A stretch of 64,000 nt of DNA from Lampris incognitus (taxonomy: Eukaryota > Chordata > Actinopteri > Lampriformes > Lampridae). The notes under the pieces were generated by a model. The model made no database searches and had not been told where the DNA came from. It worked only from the letters and a program-made list of their open reading frames with translations. The position numbers were made by a program, and so were the translations under genes. Each line of letters opens with the position of its first letter. Position 1 is the stretch's first letter. This document shows positions 12,201 through 26,793 of the stretch, piece after piece. The stretch covers positions 24,236,895 to 24,300,894 of the forward strand of contig NC_079224.1 in the NCBI RefSeq assembly GCF_029633865.1, read 5' to 3'.

Positions 12201-15200
12201 GTTTGACTTATCTCTCAACTACAAGATGGCCAACATCATACAGACCTACTCTGACCAGAGGCCTACGCTAGTGGTGGGAAGGAATACTGTGATAAACTGT
12301 CTTCTCTAATTTTTGTTTGCTGACGTGGAGGGCCACAATTATGTCTGTTTGTCTTTTAAATATCTTTTTAAGGATTTGACCTTTAGAATTTCCAATGTTC
12401 CTGAAAGGGGAAAAAAAGTCTAGTTTTAAATTATTGATTTCTGGATTGAAAACAGCAAACCTAATGGTAATTTAGTGATGATTATTACGTGTTTCGTTAG
12501 TTGATTATTACGTGTTTCGGTAGTTTTGCTCCACAAGGAAAGGAGTTCAACAGTCAGCCACTGTTCTGGCTAAGGAAGCAAGTTTCATTATGAGCATTGA
12601 ACACAAACAGAGGTAGGTTGTTTCCCTACCCTTAACAAAAACAATTGTATGCATACACAACCATTCACTGGCAGCATAATTTTGCTGATTGTTTTTTTTC
12701 CTCTCTTCTACAATCCTGTGCAGGTTGATGAAATATGCAAACTCTATCCTGGATTCAAAACTGAGAGGTTAATCCATTCAGATAACTTCCAGTACCACAT
12801 ATACTTTTTATTACACTCTCAAGGGCTGTCACTTACTTCAAATATTATGGGTTAATTCGCATGAGGTAGCAAAAACTCTCTTCATGACCTGCTGCAACCC
12901 AAATTGAGTAGATTTACATCAGGCTAACCCCAATACCCAAGCTTATTACAACACACTGATGCTCTTTTTATGTTGGAAAAACCAGAGATGGACTTGAAAT
13001 TGGCCCATTAAGTAACAAAAACTGATATAAATGCAAAAGCAGTCATATTTGATCACATCTCATGTTTGATTATATAAAAGTCAGATGTTTTTTCCTATAT
13101 GTTTTGTTTGTGTTCCAGAGCTGGTGATGCATGGTGTTGGTTATCATCATGCAGGAGTTGATATGTCAGACAGAAAGATGGTAGAAGAGGCCTTCACTTT
13201 GGGAGACTTACCTGTCCTCTGTGAGCATGCTAGGTGGTGCCTGTGTATCAGTGTGTAGAGATTAGACAAAAATGTAATTAACCAAGAAATGCTTTCAACA
13301 TTGGTGGAGAACAATCAGCCATTTCCTACAAACACACTTGCTAATATTGTTGAAATGCTGTTTTGTTTGTTTATAAGTATTTGTTTTAATTCTGTTTTGG
13401 CCGAACCAAATATATTTTCATACAAAGACACTTTTCCTTTTCCAGCTGTATCTATACATTCTTCACATTGACTTTCAAATATTAAGTAGACAAACAACGA
13501 AAAAGATCCACTCCAAAGTAAGGTAATAGCCACATAAACAAGGGATATGTTATAAACCAGAGAAACAAATGAAAGTGGAAAGTGAGAGAAGAGAATAAAA
13601 AAAAAGAGAAAAAAAAAGACCTGACTGTATTAGTAAAGCCACGACAGGGCCCCACCGCTTAGTAAATATACATTTTTGGAGCCTTAACAAATATGTTATT
13701 TGCTCCATATGGTAGACATCCCACACCTTTTGGACCCATAAGTTATATATGTGTGTGGGGGGGGGGGCGTAGGGTGTAGTTTCATCCATTTAATCGTAAT
13801 ACGCTTCAGGGCTGCTGTAAGTAGTATTCCTAGGAAATATTTCTTAGACCTCCTCTCTAGATATACCATCAGGTATTACTCCCAGTAGTGCCACCATAGG
13901 ATCTTGTGGAATATTCTGCTGTAACAATTCTTTAAGAGCATCAAATACCTCTTTCCAAAAGACATGTAACTTAGGACATAACCAAAATATGTGAGTATGG
14001 TTTCCAATTTGTGCTACACAGTTTTTCCGACATGAGCTGGTGTGTGTAGGACCCATCTTTGACACTATCTCTGGTGTTTAAAAATATCTAGTGATTACTT
14101 TCCATTTAAATTCCCTCCATGTGTTTGAATTTGTCACTAGGTTTGCTTCTATGCATATTTCCTTCCAGGTATCCTATGTTATACCCATGTTTAATTCTGA
14201 TTCCCATCTCTGCTTTATATTTAAAGAGCTATCTTGGTTCATAGTCAAAAATATTTGATATAGTTTACAAATTACTCTCCTTTCTCCATCTCCCGTTTGC
14301 AATTCAGTGAGATAATTTTCTATTGGGGTAGATTTTATGAGTTTTCCCCCATTCTTTGTGTGTAGTAAGAAAATGTCCTAGTAACAACTATCTGAAGAAG
14401 TCTGCCCTAGGGAGATTGAGTTCCTTTTTTAACTGTTCAGATGTCTTAAGATTGACTGTTCGATATCTGATGCAATTTAGCTAAACCATGTTTGACCATT
14501 TATTTAAACCCTGTATCTAAATTCTTAGGCATAAAGGTCTTCATTCATCCAATGCTTGTTAGTGGCGAGATTGTTTTTGGTAGTCCATATGCTGATTGTA
14601 TTTTTTTCCCCATACTTTTAAGGTAATTGCAGTCCATTGTCCCATTTCTTTTATAGGGGCATCCAGAAATGGTAGAATGTGCAGGGGCTGTGAACACGTG
14701 CTTTTTTTAATATTAAGCCAGCGTGTTTATGTGCTGCCCTGGGTCCACATTAGCAAAGGCTTCATCTCTGTGGCCCAAAAGTAATATCTTAATTTAGGAA
14801 GTTTAAGCTCCCGATGTGGCTTAGATAGCTGTAATGTTTTAAGCCCAATTCTTGAGTGCTTTCTTTGCCATATGAACCAAGAAATCAATTTATCCAGATT
14901 ATCAAAAGTAGATTTCGGGACTTCAGTAGGTAAAATCTGAAATAAATAAAGGAGCTGGGCAAAACATTTATACGTATGCTTTCAGTACGGCCTAGTACGG
15001 ACAGAGGGAGTATAGACCATCGGTCCAAATTATTACTAATACACCGAATTATTTTCTTATAATTGGCATCATAAAGGTTTTGTGCGGAATTGGGGATGTA
15101 TATACCGAGATACTTAATACCATCTTTCGAACATGTAAACCCACTCTGGAGTTTTATAATTTGTGGTGTTTGGCCATTAATATCCATAACTTCTGTTTTT

Positions 15201-18200
15201 CCCACATTGATTTTGTATCCTGAATAATATCCATATTGAGAAATACGTTTTTTTTAGGTGTGGTATTGTTGTTGTTGTTTCTGTCAAATATACCCTTTAT
15301 ATTTTTAACGGGGCAGTGAACTATGATGCTCTGGTTTTATTTCCATGTCTCAGTTACTACTAGCACACTAGCCATAGGGGTGAACCTGCCTGCTCACCTG
15401 GTGGTGGTCAAGTCTACCATGCACTACGTCGCAGGCTCCTGTGAGGAGTACAGCGAAGCTGACATACTGCAGATGATAGGTCGAGCTGGAAGACCACAGG
15501 TATGTGGAGCCATCAAGGCAAAGGGTTTGAAGCCAAATACAAAAACTGATACAAACGACGTAGAGCAAGAAAATTAATGTCACGATAATAGAAATTGGTA
15601 CTTGATACTTAAAAGAAAGAGAAAAAAATATATATATAAGAAAATTATTTTGTTTTTGCTTTCTAAAAGGAATGTCTTTATGCATGCTCAATAATCCAGG
15701 TAATGAAATCACAGAAAGTTGAATTGGTTCATCTGGACATAACACTTATTGAGAGAAACATTTCATCACTTATCTAAGTGACCTCTTCAGTCTCAACTGA
15801 CTGAAGGTATCCCCACCCTTATACAATACAGTTGCATATTGACCAAAAACAACGTTCGGTTTCATATGCAATTGCTGTTACCATTGCACTTTAATGCCTC
15901 TTATTTCGCCTGTATATAGTCAATGCTTGTGTATATATCTGAAGATTATTGTGTTGTAGTGTTGTTATTCTATGTTAAGTACACTGAGAGAGCCACAGAC
16001 CCAGAGTAAAATTCCATGTATGTGCATACCTACATGGCCAATAAACATGACTCTGATTCTGATTCTGGTTCTGATTAACTAGAGTTACAATGGCCATATG
16101 TACTATTCATAGAGGATTGGGGAATAGCTGCAATCACAGCATTGTAAGATAGTGACAGATGTACTCTTAGCCCCCCCGGTTCAGAGATGGTTGTTCCCTC
16201 TTCACATCGATGGCCTCTTCGACTCCCCATTCAAACTAGCGTTCCTCCCTAACAAGGATGTGCACATCCTCATCCTTGAAAGAGTGTAGATGGGTGTAGA
16301 CCGCAGAGTCCTGGCCTGATGCTTTAGCTCTTCTGTGTTGTGCCATCCTCTTGGCCAGCGTCTCTCTGGTTTCCCCGATGTACAAGTCACAGCAATCCTC
16401 CTGGCACTTATCAGCATACACTATATTGCTCTGTTTGTGCTGGGGGACTCCGCCATCTACACCCATACAGGTCAGTGGCCACTCTTTCAAGGATGAGGAT
16501 GTTGGCCTTCTTTCTGGGGCCACCCTTACCTGCAGAAAGCGGACAACATTTACCCTACTGGGGACGGTGCCACTCTTTTGTCGAGCGATAGGGACTTACC
16601 ATTCAGCAGGTTGCAGGTGATTAGAAAACCTGATATGTTTAAAACTAGTGCGGCTGTGGAGTCAACTAGTTTAATATGTTTAGTCAGCGAGTTTTTCATA
16701 GCATAGATTATCAGACTGACAGCTTGGTCTATAACATGGAGACTGTCTCCCTACTCTGTTGTATTGCTCTCAAGTGCTACTCTCCTAAATGTGTGAATCA
16801 CAATAATCTAATAATCATTCCTACCACTGCTGGTGGTGCAATGTGCAACAAAGTATCTAATAAACTACAGAATCAAACATCTAATGTTATCAAAAGTGTG
16901 ATCACAAATCATCCCAAGCGTAGGTTGTCAAAATTGTCAACTAATAATACAAGGCGTCTAATTCTAATTAATATTTCACCTATTGGTAGCGCTGAAGTTC
17001 TGCCTACTACTGATCACTTCAGTAAGATGCTTAAATTTGGTGTCATAACGATCAGATCATTGTCTACCAAAACCTTACTAATAAATGATCTGATCTTGAA
17101 CATAGTTTTGATATGACTGGGTTATGTGAAACATGGCTGAAACCAAATGTTTTCCTTCCCATAAATCAGTGGTACTCACCAGTGGCGTAACCAGGAATAT
17201 TTTTTTAGGTGGGCCTGAGTGAAAATGGGTGGGCCAAAATTTTCCAGCAATAATCCTTCAAACAAGACGCAAATTCGAACACATTACAGCAGTAAACACA
17301 TAACACAGGTTTTTAGTACGTGACCAAGAAACATACTAAAACTTTAATAAAAACCCACTTAAACAAATACCACGCCAGTCATTCTCGCCAGGCTCTGCAC
17401 AACCATTTAAACATCACTGAGGAAAACAGCCCGACTCGGTCTAAAAGATCATGATACAACATGTAAGCTATAGGCCTATAGTACACGTTTTACAGCACAA
17501 TGTGTAGACACCGAGGGCGAGCGTTGAAGATCGAGATTATTTCATCATAGTCCAAAGAGTCAGTAAATTCCCTTTCAAAGGACAACAAGGATAGATTGTT
17601 GAGGCGTGCAGTTAGCATGGAAGATCTTAGACATGTTTTGATATGGCCTGTAGTGGAGAAGAGTCTTTCAACAGTACATGAAGTCAGGGGAATGGTGATC
17701 ATTGCCCTTAACAGTCTGTTAATGTTTGGGAAAACGTCAGAGTTGCAGCTGTCCAGCACTTCAATGAGGGATGGGTAACACTGACCCCTCTCCACTTTAC
17801 GACGCAGTGCCTGAATGAAAACGGTCCATTCCGAACCCTCAATAGATATCCGGTAATGATCACACGAATGCTGCAATGATTCTTTCTGGGAAAACGTAAC
17901 TGATCCTGGTAAACAAGCAGCGGCTGCTCGCATGACGCCATACTGATCTTGCTGAAAGCGACTGTCCAGCTCAGTAATCGGCCTGTCCAGAATGTTAATC
18001 CATAGGCTGCTTCAGGTCAGCGTTGTTCCTCACGTTTGTAGTTTTGCCCAAACTAGTGGTAACCACCGACTCATTGAATCTCGCGGGCAGCTTTCTCTCC
18101 CGAGCGCCGGTGACATCCCAGCTGGAGACGTCATTCTTTTCCATCAGTTCCTCTGTTAGTTTTAACACTTTGTTGAAATCACCTTGTGAATTATCTCTAA

Positions 18201-21200
18201 ACTGTGCAAAACTGTCTTTGAGGCCTTGAATTAGATCTATGCAGTCAGTGACAGTCAATGAGCCACTCTGTAAACCTTTTGTTGCAAAATCGCTGCTCTC
18301 GAATAATTTCCCGAATGTAACCAGCAAAAACAAAAAATTCTTCGTCTGAATTTGCTGCAAAAGTGATTCGGCTTCAACTTTAGTGTGACCACTAGTTTCG
18401 GAAAATTGTGCTAGCGTTTCCAAGATAACGTCAAGTAACACCAAAACCTTGCTCACTGATCCTGACTTCGAGTTCCACCTTGTGTCTGTTGAGCGCTCTA
18501 ACTCCAGGCATCGTCTGTTAGGATGAAACTCTTTCTGTATTTCGAGGAGTTTAGCGTGTCTGTGCGCACCTGTCATGAAACTGTATAGAGAGTTCAGTGT
18601 CTCGAAAAAAGTGCTGACGTGTCCCGACACTTTCGATGCGGTGCAAAGTACTAAATTAAGACGTTGGGAATTGGCTAGTTAGCAGCAGTGAAAAATACAG
18701 AGCGTGATGGTATGCGCGCTCAGATTTTGCAGTTCTACGTACGTAAAAGGGGCCGGCCTACGTGCTTGTAAGCCAGCGTGATTGGGTGGGCCTGGGCTTG
18801 AAATGGGTGGGCCTGGGTTACGCCCCTGGTACTCACTAATTTTCTTAGGAGAGCCACTTATGAGTAAGACGATTGTTATGGCTCGCTCACCCCGCGCCGT
18901 GGCCCGCCCACCCCGCGCTGGCAGCCAATCGGCTCGTCAGGGCCGGGCTTTGTCGTCAGGGCTGGGCTTAGTTTGGTGGCCTCCCCCGTGCCCGTTGTCA
19001 GTTCGTGTTGTAACCTCCCCGCACCCGCGGTAGCGGCTACTCTCCTCCCACGGTCCTTTTCTCTACGAACTCATCCCATCCCTTGGTTCATGTTTTTCCC
19101 TTGCAAAGTTTCCCCGTGGAATTATCCTGCCGTGTTCCCGTTTGGATTACCCGCGAGTTTTTTTCCCCCTTGGACTTTCCGTTTTTTCCTTGTCGCTCAT
19201 TGCCTTCCGATGTTTAACTATTTGTACGCGTAAGGAATAAAGTACGCCAGTTTTCGGCTAACCCTATCTCTGTCTGGTGTCGTGCGCTTGGGGTCTTCCA
19301 CAAACCCTAACAGTACGAACTGACCATGACGACCCCAGCCGACACAGAGAGCGTACCGGCCAGCCCGCTTCGAGCGGCTCTCATCGAACAGATCCAACTG
19401 ACTAACTCCCACACCCAGCAGCTAGAGGCGGCCTCCGCCGCGGTGAGAGATCTTCAGATCGGGTCCCGCCCCTCCAGGCCTGTGTGGGTAACCTAACGAG
19501 GCAGCAGGCGGCGTTGGCGAGCCAACAAGCAGAGATCCTGCGGCAGTTGCAAACCATCACGGCGGCTCTCACCATCCAGCCGCCGGGCCAGCCTGCCCCT
19601 GGAGTCGTGGGTAACCCACCCCCTGGGCCCGCTGCCCCGATTAACCCTGTGGGGCTCAACCCAGTTCCCCGGGAGCCCTGCCTCTCCAGCCCACGACCGT
19701 TTGATGGCGACTTTGAGACCTGTGCCACGTTCATCATGCAGTGTGAGCTGGTCTTCCTGCACCAACCCAGCATGTTCACGTCTGATGCTGCCCGGGTCGC
19801 TTACGTGACCAACCTGCTCACAGGCTGAGCAGCTCAGTGGGCCACTGCTTCCTGGACCATGAAGGCCAGTTTCTTCCTCACCTATGAGGCCTTTGAGGCG
19901 GAACTACGGAAGGTTTTCCACCATCCAGTCGGTGGCCAGGACCCTGGTGCTCGGCTGAGCAGTATCCAGCAGGGCAGTGGCAGTGTCACAGACTACTCGG
20001 TGGAGTTCAGGCTGGCCGCAGCTGAGAGCGGCTGGAACGACCGGTCACTTCGGGTCACCTTCCGGAGAGGTCTCAGCGAGGCTGTCAAGGACCAGCTAGC
20101 CACCCGGGAGGAGCCCACCTCCCTCGAGGACCTGATCAAGCTCGCCATCCGCATCAACGGACGCCTCCGGGAGAGGAGGCGCGAGCAAGCCCTGTGTGGA
20201 TCCCCGTCCATTCCCCAGTCGTCCAGCACTCCTAACAGGATCCCTACTCCTGTTCGCCCCACTTTCCCTGTGGCCGTTTCTCCCCCCGCGCTCCAGACCA
20301 CGACGGGGGAGGAACCTATGCAGCTGGGGCGCACGCGCCTTAGCCCGGCCGAACGGGAGGCCCGGTTCAAGGCGGGTCAGTGCCTCTACTGTGGCCAGAA
20401 GGGACATCTGATCAGCGGCTGCCCCACTCGGCCAAAAGACTAGGCTCACTGGGGCCCTGGGAGATCCTAGTGAGCCGACTTTCCTGTTCCCGCCGTCGTG
20501 CCCCACAGAACCATCTAGTTAGCGTTACCCTGGCCTGGGCTGACCAGCGGCTCACGGTGGGTGCACTCCTCGACTCGGGGGCTGATGAGTGTTTCCTGGA
20601 CTCGGAGTTTGCTGCCCAGGCTAACATCCCGCTGGAGATGCTGGAGAAGCCCATGGAGGCCTTCGCGCTGGACGAGCGCTGCCTGGCCAGCGTCACCCAA
20701 CGCACCCACCCTGTCTCTCTTACCATAGCAGGTAACCATGTGGAGAGACTTCGGTTCTACATCATCCAGTCCCCGTTAGTCCCTGTGATCCTAGGGCGCC
20801 CCTGGTTTGTGCTGCATGAGCCACACATCGCCTGGGCCTCCGGTACCATCATGGAGTGGAGCTCCTCCTGTCATGCCCAATGTCTCCAGGCTGCTCCCGC
20901 CCCATCCCCCCGACGTGCCCCTAGTACCCCGCCTCCCGACCTCTCCTCTGTTCCCCCTGAGTACCATGAGTTAGGTGAGGTTTTCAGCAAGACCCGGGCC
21001 CAATCTCTTCCTCCTCATCGGCCTTATGACTGTGCTATCGACCTCCACTCTGGGGCACCCCTTCCCAGCAGTCGTCTGTACAGTCTGACCATCCCCGAGA
21101 AAGCGGCGATGGACGAGTACATCTCCGAGTCCTTGGCAGCGGGGCTCATTCGGCCCTCGTCCTCCCAGGTGGCAGCTGGATTCTTTTTCGTGAAGAAGAA

Positions 21201-24200
21201 GGACGGGGGCCTCCGACCCTGCATTGACTATCGCCAACTCAATGAGATAACCGTCAAGAACAAGTACCCCCTTCCTCTCATGAGTTCCACCCTTGAGCCC
21301 CTCACCCAGGCTACAGTCTTCAGTAAGCTGGACCTCCGGTGTGCCTATCATCTGGTCCGGATCCGGAAGGGGGACGAGTGGAAGACAGCCTTTAAGACGC
21401 TCCGGGGTCATTATGAGTACCTGGTCATGCCGTTCGGCCTCACCAACGCCCCGGCGGTATTCCAGGCTCTCATGAATGACATTCTCCGCGACATGCTCGA
21501 CGAGTTTGTGGTGGTGTACCTCGATGACATCCTCATCTTCTCCAGGACCCTCGAGGAACATGTCCAGCATGTCCGCCGGGTACTCGAACGTCTCCTCTGG
21601 AACCGGCTCTTCGTCAAGGAAGAGAAGTGCCGGTTCCATTCCCCTTCTGTTGACTACCTGGGCTTTGTCGTTGAGAGGGGACAGACCCGGGCCGACCCCC
21701 GCAAGATCCAGGCTGTGGTGGACTGGCCCGATCCCACATCACGGAAGGAATTACAGAGCTTCCTCGGGTTTGCGAACTTCTATCAGAGGTTCACCCGGAA
21801 CTACAGCTGCGTGGCAGAACCTCTCACCAGACTGACCTCCCCCTCCCAGCCGTTCATCTGGTCCCCGGCTGCCCGCTCTGCGTTCCAGTCCCTCAAGGAG
21901 AGGTTCACCAGTGCCCCGGTCCTGCTCCACCCCGACCCCAAGAGGCAGTTCATCGTAGAGGTGGACGCTTCGGACACCGGGTTGGGGGCTGTCCTCTCCC
22001 AGCGGTCAGCGTCTGACCAGAAGGTCCACCCATGCGCCTTCTTCTCTCGCCGGTTCCTCCACGCCGAGGAGAACTACAATGTCGGGAACCGGGAGCTGCT
22101 GGCAGTGGTGGCTGCTCTGGAGGAGCGGCGCCATTGGCTGGAGGGGGCGGAACAGCCGTTCACCATCTGGACGGATCATAAGAATTTGACGTTCATCTGG
22201 GCAACCAAGCGCCTCAATGGTCGGCAGGCACGGTGGGCCAGCTTCCTCAGTCGGTTTGACTTCACGCTGACTTATCGCCCCGGGTCCCGCAACACGAAGG
22301 CAGACTCCCTGTCTCGACAACACCCGAGGAGGGAGCCAGCTACAGAGGAGCCGACTCCCATCCTTCCTGAGGCCAGGGTGGTTGGCGTGGTTACCTGGGG
22401 CATCGAGACCGTGGTCAGGCAGGCGTTGCGCTCCCATCCCGCCCCGAGCCACGTCCCTCCACGCCGCCTATTCGTCCCGGACGCAGTCCGGCCCCGGGTT
22501 CTCCAGTGGGGCCTTGCCAGTCAGTTTGCTTGCCACCCGGGTGTCCACCGCACCTTCACCTTTCTGGCTCGGCGTTTCTGGTGGCCCACCATGAGGAACG
22601 ACGTCAGGGACTTCGTAGGGGCCTGCTCCGTCTGTGCTCGCAGCAAGGCCTCTCACCAGGCACCCGCGGGTCTGCTGCAGCCCCTCCCAACTCCAAGCCG
22701 GCCCTGGTCCCATGTGGCGTTGGATTTTGTCTCTGGACTGCCTCCCTCCCAGGGTAACACTGTGATCCTGACAGTGGTGGACCGCTTCAGTAAGGGAGTG
22801 CACCTGGTGGCCCTCCCCAGACTCCCATCGGCTTCTGAGACGGCGGACCTCCTGACGAGCCACGTGTTCCGTCTCCACGGCCTTCCCCTGGACGTCATCT
22901 CGGACCGAGGGCCCCAGTTCGTCTCCCAGGTATGGCGGGCCTTTTGTAAGGGGTTGGGTGCCTCTGTTAGTCTCTCCTCTGGCTATCACCCACAGACTAA
23001 CGGACAGACAGAGAGGATGAACCAGAGCGTGGAGTCTCTCCTCCGGTGCGTGGCCGCCAAGAAGCCCAGCTCCTGGAGCCGGTTCCTCCCCTGGGTCGAG
23101 TATGCCATCAACTCCCTGGTCAGCTCTGCCACCGGCCTCTCACCTTTTGAGGTGTCCCTGGGCTACCAGCCGCCTCTCTTTGCTGCGCAGGAGTCGGAAG
23201 TGGCGGTTCCCTCCGTGCAGGCCCATCTGAACCGGTGTCGTCGCGTCTGGGAGGTGACCAGAGCTGCTCTGCTCCGGGCAGTTGAGCGCGCCAGTCGGGG
23301 AGCCAACCAACGCCGGTCCCCAGCACCTACGTACCAACCAGGCCAAAGGGTGTGGCTGTCCTCGAAGGATCTCCCGCTTCAGTCCACCGCGAAGAAGCTG
23401 AACCCCCGGTTTGTCGGGCCCTTTGAGATCAGGAAGGTTCTCAGCCCCGCGGCGGTGAGTCTTAAGCTTCCGGCTTCCTTGAAGACCCATCCCGTGTTTC
23501 TGTGTCTCGGGTTAAGCCTGTCTCCCACAGTCCTCTGATGCCTCCGGCCCCGGCTCCGCCTCCCCCTGAGATCGTGGATGGGCTCCCCCAGTGGAAGGTC
23601 CGCCGGCTGCTGGACGTCCGGCGCCGAGGACGAGGGCTCCAGTATTTGGTAGACTGGGAGGGCTACGGTCTGGAGGAACGTAGCTGGGTCTTCCGCCAGT
23701 TCATCCTGGACCCTGGGCTGCTCACTGAGTTCCATCATTCCCATCCCGACAAGCCGGGCAAGTCGCCTGGTGGCTCCCGTGGAGGGCGGGGTACTGTTAT
23801 GGCTCGCTCACCCCGCGCCGTGGCCCGCCCACCCCGCGCCGGCAGCCAATCGGCTCGTCAGGGCCGGGCTTAGTCATCAGGGCTGGGCTTAAGTTTGGTG
23901 GCCTCCCACGTGCCCGTTGTCAGTTCGTGTTGTAACCTCCCCGCACCCGCGGTAGCGGCTACTCTCCTCCCACGGTCCTTTTCTCTACGAACTCATCCCA
24001 GCCCTTGGTTCATGTTTTTCCCTTGCAAAGTTTCCCCATGCAAGTATCCTGACATGTTCCCGTTTGGATTACCCGCGAGTTTTTTTCCCCCCTTGGACTT
24101 TCCGTTTTTTCCTTGTCGCTCATTGCCTTCCGATGTTTAACTATTTGTACGCGTAAGGAATAAAGTACGCCAGTTTTCGGCTAACCCCATCTCTGTCTGG

Positions 24201-26748
24201 TGTCGTGCGCTTGGGGTCTTCCACAAACCCTAACAACGATTCCTCAAAGAGCCGCAGATATAGCTCGGGTGTTTTTTTTTGTTTTTGTTTTTTTATGTCA
24301 TCACTCTCAAGATATTTACCATCTTTGTGTATGTTTAAAAAAAATATATAGTACCATGCTTTCCATCCTTACATCTCTTTTGATTCTAATAATAAATCTG
24401 TCCATTTTGAGAGGGGTGGAGGTCGAGACAATATTTGATATGACCTTATGTGCTAAACTTGCAAAACATTTCACAAATACAAAGCTACATACATAGGCTA
24501 TACGTCTACCCATGGTCCCACGCTGTTACTTAGCCTACGTTTTGACTTATCTTCAGTATGCTGCCATCTGCTGGATAATTAATTTCAATGTGCTAAAACA
24601 GGACACAAACGGAACGTATAAGAAGTAAGTTATAGCTATGTTCTTATTGTTATCAGTGGATCTATATGAGGCGCAAAACAAAGTCTCGCGAGCCGCGTTA
24701 AGAGTAACACTGCCATAAATGAAGCTTCCCCACCTGACTATACTTATGTCCATGCAGCTCGGGCAAATAAACAAGGTGGGGGGTGTCGCCTTAATATATT
24801 GTAGCGAATTCGGGGGGACAACGCAACCACAGGAACTGCCGCGGCCGGGAAGCGAACCCGTATCGCCCGCACCGCAGGAGGCATCGCTAACCGCTCGACC
24901 AAAGGGTCAGACCCACCAGCCAGCGTGTCTTCTTATCCATGCACGTTACACTACTCCCCTCCTTCGGGAAGCGCGTCCCCGCGCTTAAGCATATCAGCTC
25001 CTTCACGCCTCAGGGCGCATACGCTTCCGATGGCCTTACGGTCGCTTCATCCCATTTCTGACACCAATGTAGCGAATTCGGGGGACAACGCAACCACAGG
25101 AACTGCCGCGGCCGGGAAGCGAACCCGTGTCACCCGCGCCGCAGGAGGCATCGCTAACCGCTCGACCAAAGGGTCAGACCCACCAGCCAGCGTGTCTTCT
25201 TATCCATGCACGTTGCACTACTCCCCTCCTTCGGGAAGCGCATCCCCGCGCTTAAGCATATCAGCTCCTTCACGCCTCAGGGCGCATACGCTTCCGATGG
25301 CCTTACGGTCGCTTCATCCCATTTCTGACACCAATGTAGCGAATTCGGGGGACAACGCAACCACAGGAACTGCCGCGGCCGGGAAGCGAAAAAGCAACTG
25401 TCTATTAGAATCAGGGACAGTTCATTTCATTTCATGTACTTCTTGAGATGAAATTAAATGAAATGTCGTTTCCCCAGCCCACAGCAGTGCAACACATATC
25501 CAAAAACTACAAGAACTTCAAGAACACACATATCCAAATGTATACATATATCCAAACTAACGCATATATCTAAACTAAAAAAAGAAAAGAAAAAGAAAAC
25601 ATTACTGTCCAAGGGAATGAACGCTGGCCAGGATGACTGTCGGAACTGCTGGTCTGCATGGGCTAGCAGTTAGTTTAGCCTGCCCCACTTCCGCGTCCTG
25701 TCAGACTGCCCTTGGTGTTTCCTCCTCTGGTGCAGCTCCAGGCAGGGGCCATGGCCCTTGGGCCCACCGGATGCAACAGACCATGCTCCCCCAGCCAATC
25801 CAACACCAGCTCTCCCAGCCAGACACCCTCGACACACCACCTTGCACTCCACACGACAACACCAAAAACACTTCAGTCAACGCCAGGCAAGGTGCCAGAC
25901 TGCCATCGGTGTTATCAGAACTGCCGGTCTGCATGGGCAAGCAGTTAGCTTAGCCTGCCCCGCTTTCACGCCCTGTCAAGACAGCCCTTGGTGTTACCTC
26001 CTCAGTCGCAGCTCCAGGCAGGGCCGTGGTCCCCGGGCCCACAGGATGCAGCAGACCAAGCTCTCCCAGCCAATCCAGCGCCAGCTCTCCCAGCCATCAA
26101 ACGAAGACAAAACTTAAACGCAGACGTGGACAAAGACACTGCATGGATGGTACTGGGTGAGGCTCATGCAAACATGAATTCGCGCCGCCATCTTCCCACA
26201 CCGGTACTGGGTGAGGCCACTGCAAATGTGAATTCGCGCTGCCATCTCGAGTGGCTGTTGCAGCTAGAAAAGCACTATATAAAATGCAACTTCATTGACT
26301 AATTGATCTTCCCACACCGGAAGCGGGAAACTGCTATTAACTACAAACGTTTGTATTAACTATTAGCTGCTCACCATTCATGGCCCATGAGTTTCTAGAC
26401 TTTTTCTGCAATAAGGTTGATGAGCTCATAAACAAAATTAGTTCTTAAACTCCAATGACTTCTGCAGATCATGTCTTACCAAATTCAATTATATACAATG
26501 AGTCACAGCTTTTAAGACTATCTCTCTTGATACTTTGACTAAGCTCGTGTCAGCTTCTAAACCAACTATTTGCCTACTTGACCCTTTACCAAGATTCAAG
26601 ATTCTTTATTTGTTATGTCTCAATAAACAAGTACAAGAGAGTAAAATTCTTGTGTTTCGGCTCCTCAACACTGCAGCAACAATAGTAATAAATAACAACA
26701 AAACAGAACAAAAAAGTAGTAATAACAATAAATAGTGTGTGTAGGATG

Positions 26749-26793
<45 letters not shown>

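Larger units (their letters stand above)
18874..24235 (+). mobile_element. Ty3/Gypsy chromovirus (sushi-like), near-complete fossil with both LTRs
   Basis: This is a full-length LTR retrotransposon flanked by the 5 bp target duplication ACGAT (18869-18873 and 24236-24240). The LTRs are 18874-19312 and 23795-24235; they start TGTTATGG and end CCCTAACA. They differ at about 13 places in 440 bp (about 97% identical), so the insertion is fairly recent but not new. Between them lie gag, pol (protease, reverse transcriptase, RNase H, integrase) and a terminal chromodomain. This order and the CCHC knuckle resemble the teleost sushi-ichi lineage. It is broken in a few places, mostly in gag, and is treated as a fossil. 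It sits in the remains of a LINE in the long hfm1 intron. Confidence 0.95.

Noticed and set aside
20380-23540. Host gene of the RTL/PEG10 type
   Set aside because: The flanking LTRs, target duplication and full pol show a retrotransposon and not a domesticated gene.
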